From an uncultured Prevotellaceae bacterium (GTDB lineage: Bacteria > Bacteroidota > Bacteroidia > Bacteroidales > Muribaculaceae): a stretch of 6,580 nt of DNA. Position numbers and translations under genes: made by a program. The stretch spans positions 1-6,580 of the forward strand of contig USOC01000066.1 of NCBI GenBank assembly GCA_900556245.1, in the 5' to 3' direction. The notes beneath the pieces were generated by a model. That model had not been told where the DNA came from and did no database searches. It was given only the letters and a program-made list of their open reading frames with translations. Shown here in pieces: positions 4,714 through 6,580 of this stretch (positions are counted from its first letter, which is position 1; every line of letters begins with the position of its first letter).

Positions 4714-6580
4714 TTGTTTGTGTGACCGAGAAACCGAGCGTGGCAAAGGACATTGCCGCGATTTTGGGAGCGACCGTCAAACGTGACGGGTTTTATGAAG
4801 GAAACGGCTATAAAATCACATGGACATTCGGGCATCTTTGTACTTTAAAAGAGCCTCATGACTACACAGAGCGGTGGAAGTCGTGGAATCTCAGCACGTT
4901 GCCAATGTTGCCACCGAAATTTGGCATCAAACTAATTGCCGATAAAGGAATCGAACGTCAATTTAAGGTTATCGAGTCGCTTTTTGAAGAGGCGGACGAG
5001 GTGGTCAATTGTGGTGATGCCGGACAAGAGGGAGAGGTGATTCAGCGGTGGGTGATGCAAAAGGCAGGTTGTCATAAGCCTGTCAGACGCTTGTGGATTT
5101 CGTCGCTGACTGATGAAAGCATAAAGGAGGGCTTCAAGAGCCTACGCCCTCAGAGTGATTTCGACAGTTTGTACTATGCAGGTCTTTCCCGCGCAGTAGG
5201 TGACTGGATTTTAGGTATGAATGCGACTAGGCTGTTTACATTGAAGTATGCTGAAAATCGCAATGTGCTTTCAATTGGACGCGTTCAAACGCCGACCTTG
5301 GCATTGGTTGTCGCAAGACAGAAAGAAATTGATCAATTTCAACCGGAAGATTATTGGGAAATCAAGACAATTTATAAGGATGTCACGTTTTCCTCAACAA
5401 AAGGAAAGTTCAAGCAGGAGGCTGATGCTGGGTCTATTGTTGAGCAAATCAGACAGCTGCCATTTGTGATAGACAGTTACACGACCAAACGAGGCAAAGA
5501 ATCAGCCCCGCGGTTGTTCGACCTGACATCGTTGCAGGTTGAGTGTAACAAAAAGTATGGTTTCTCAGCAGAAGAGACGTTGAAGCTGATACAATCGCTA
5601 TATGAGAAGAAGTTTACGACTTATCCGCGTGTAGACACAACCTATTTGAGCGAGGATATATACCCGAAAATCCCAGGAATATTGCAAGCCTTGCGCCCCT
5701 ATGAAACATTAACCGCTCCTGTGCTTGCAAAGAAAATCACCAAGACAAAGAAGGTGTTTGACAATTCAAAAGTAACGGATCATCATGCAATCATTCCTAC
5801 CAATGTGCCGCCTGCATCCTATTTGTCGCGAGAAGAGAAGCTGGTCTATGACATGGTTGCACGGCGGTTTATTGCGGTTTTCTATCCGGACTGTGAATTT
5901 GATCAGACGACAGTAGTTGGCAGAGCCGGAGACTATGAATTTAAGACCACTGGAAAGCAGATTGTATCAGAAGGTTGGCGAGAGCTCTATAAGTCAGAAG
6001 GCAAGCAGAAAGACGATGATAGCGAAGATCGGATATTGCCATATTTTGAAGCCGGCGAAAGTGGTCCGCATGAGCCTACTACATTCAAGCGAACTACGAC
6101 ACCGCCTAAGCCATATACGGAGGGAACGCTTCTGAGAGCGATGGAAACTGCCGGAAACAAGGTTGATGATGAGGAGCTTCGTGATGCAATGAAAGAGAAC
6201 GGCATCGGACGTCCGTCGACGAGGGCAAGTATTATAGAGACGCTATTCAAGCGCCGTTACATCCAAAAAGAACGGAAAGCCATAAAGGCGACCGCGGCGG
6301 GAATCGCATTAATTGATACCATCAAGGTGGATTTGTTGAAGTCGGCGAAGCTGACGGGAATTTGGGAAAACAAACTCCGGAAGATTGAGCGGAAAGAGTA
6401 TGGAGCAGGACAGTTTATTGACGAATTGAAGGTGCAAATTTCTGCAATTGTCAATGAAGTTTTGTGTGACAACAGTGGCTATAAAATAGGAGTGGCGGAA
6501 GAAAAAGCTACAGAGCCATCCAATAATCCCAAGCGCAAGCGAAAACCAGCGGTCAGGGAGCTGAGTCAGATTCTGTGCCC
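4710..6580 (+). CDS. topB: DNA topoisomerase III (type IA), C-terminus cut by window end
   Basis: An open frame of 623 codons from ATG 4710, without a stop, to the window end. It starts MIVCVTEKPSVAKDIAAILG; E7 is the TOPRIM catalytic glutamate. The TOPRIM acidic motif is CGDAGQEGE, with D103 and E107 but G105 in place of the usual second Asp. SIGRVQTPTLALVVARQ (188-204) follows. The active-site tyrosine is Y305 in TTYPRVDTTYL. VTDHHAIIPT (355-364) and ENGIGRPSTRA (496-506) are strongly conserved. The enzyme cuts one DNA strand through a 5'-phosphotyrosine and passes another strand, decatenating replication and recombination intermediates. A basic linker (KPKRKRKP-type, near 605-612) precedes CP at the very end, which probably opens the zinc-binding tail. 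ATGA overlap with mazG implies coupled translation. This is most likely the chromosomal copy, since it sits in a housekeeping operon. Plasmid or conjugative-element TopB relatives are common in this phylum, but nothing mobile is seen here. Confidence 0.95.
   Translation, partial: MIVCVTEKPSVAKDIAAILGATVKRDGFYEGNGYKITWTFGHLCTLKEPHDYTERWKSWNLSTLPMLPPKFGIKLIADKGIERQFKVIESLFEEADEVVNCGDAGQEGEVIQRWVMQKAGCHKPVRRLWISSLTDESIKEGFKSLRPQSDFDSLYYAGLSRAVGDWILGMNATRLFTLKYAENRNVLSIGRVQTPTLALVVARQKEIDQFQPEDYWEIKTIYKDVTFSSTKGKFKQEADAGSIVEQIRQLPFVIDSYTTKRGKESAPRLFDLTSLQVECNKKYGFSAEETLKLIQSLYEKKFTTYPRVDTTYLSEDIYPKIPGILQALRPYETLTAPVLAKKITKTKKVFDNSKVTDHHAIIPTNVPPASYLSREEKLVYDMVARRFIAVFYPDCEFDQTTVVGRAGDYEFKTTGKQIVSEGWRELYKSEGKQKDDDSEDRILPYFEAGESGPHEPTTFKRTTTPPKPYTEGTLLRAMETAGNKVDDEELRDAMKENGIGRPSTRASIIETLFKRRYIQKERKAIKATAAGIALIDTIKVDLLKSAKLTGIWENKLRKIERKEYGAGQFIDELKVQISAIVNEVLCDNSGYKIGVAEEKATEPSNNPKRKRKPAVRELSQILC

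Noticed and set aside
1959..6580. UAG reassigned to an amino acid throughout this genome
   Set aside because: Only one in-frame TAG occurs in about 2,100 codons over six genes. A reassigned code would be expected to show several.

Overview
The window looks like a housekeeping chromosomal segment from a member of the Bacteroidota, most likely order Bacteroidales. The reasons are the yicC-gmk-nadD gene order, the style of the DsbD, MazG and TopB proteins, A/T-rich leaders with little Shine-Dalgarno signal, TAnnTTTG-like -7 promoter words and heavy use of the TTG leucine codon. No phage, insertion sequence, CRISPR array, tRNA or rRNA was seen.

Layout. Positions 1-1680 hold a minus-strand operon transcribed towards position 1: yicC (endoribonuclease family), gmk (guanylate kinase) and the start of nadD (nicotinate-nucleotide adenylyltransferase, cut by the window edge). 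The spacings are 9 bp and 2 bp. Positions 1681-1958 are a divergent intergenic region. It holds a perfect 9-bp A/T-rich hairpin and two copies, 74 bp apart, of the word GTGCTCTCGACTTT, each followed 4-5 bases later by ACTTTG. These look like tandem promoters for the plus strand. Positions 1959-6580 hold a plus-strand operon: a DsbD-type thiol:disulfide interchange protein, mazG (nucleoside triphosphate pyrophosphohydrolase) and topB (DNA topoisomerase III, cut by the window end). Adjacent genes overlap by 8 bp and 4 bp.

The main anomaly is an in-frame TAG at 2595-2597 in an otherwise intact dsbD. It falls at the start of the first transmembrane helix, six codons before the conserved membrane cysteine. 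It cuts the gene into a secreted periplasmic domain (212 aa) and a membrane plus thioredoxin part (up to 439 aa). A recent TTG-to-TAG nonsense change or a sequence error is the simplest explanation. A split protein made by re-initiation, or suppression of the stop, are less likely alternatives. Wholesale UAG reassignment is unlikely, because no other in-frame TAG occurs in about 2,100 codons.

By function, the left operon joins nucleotide and NAD metabolism with RNA decay. The right operon joins periplasmic thiol reduction, nucleotide-pool cleaning and DNA decatenation. These are co-transcribed housekeeping genes rather than one pathway. I do not see a previously undescribed multi-gene system here.
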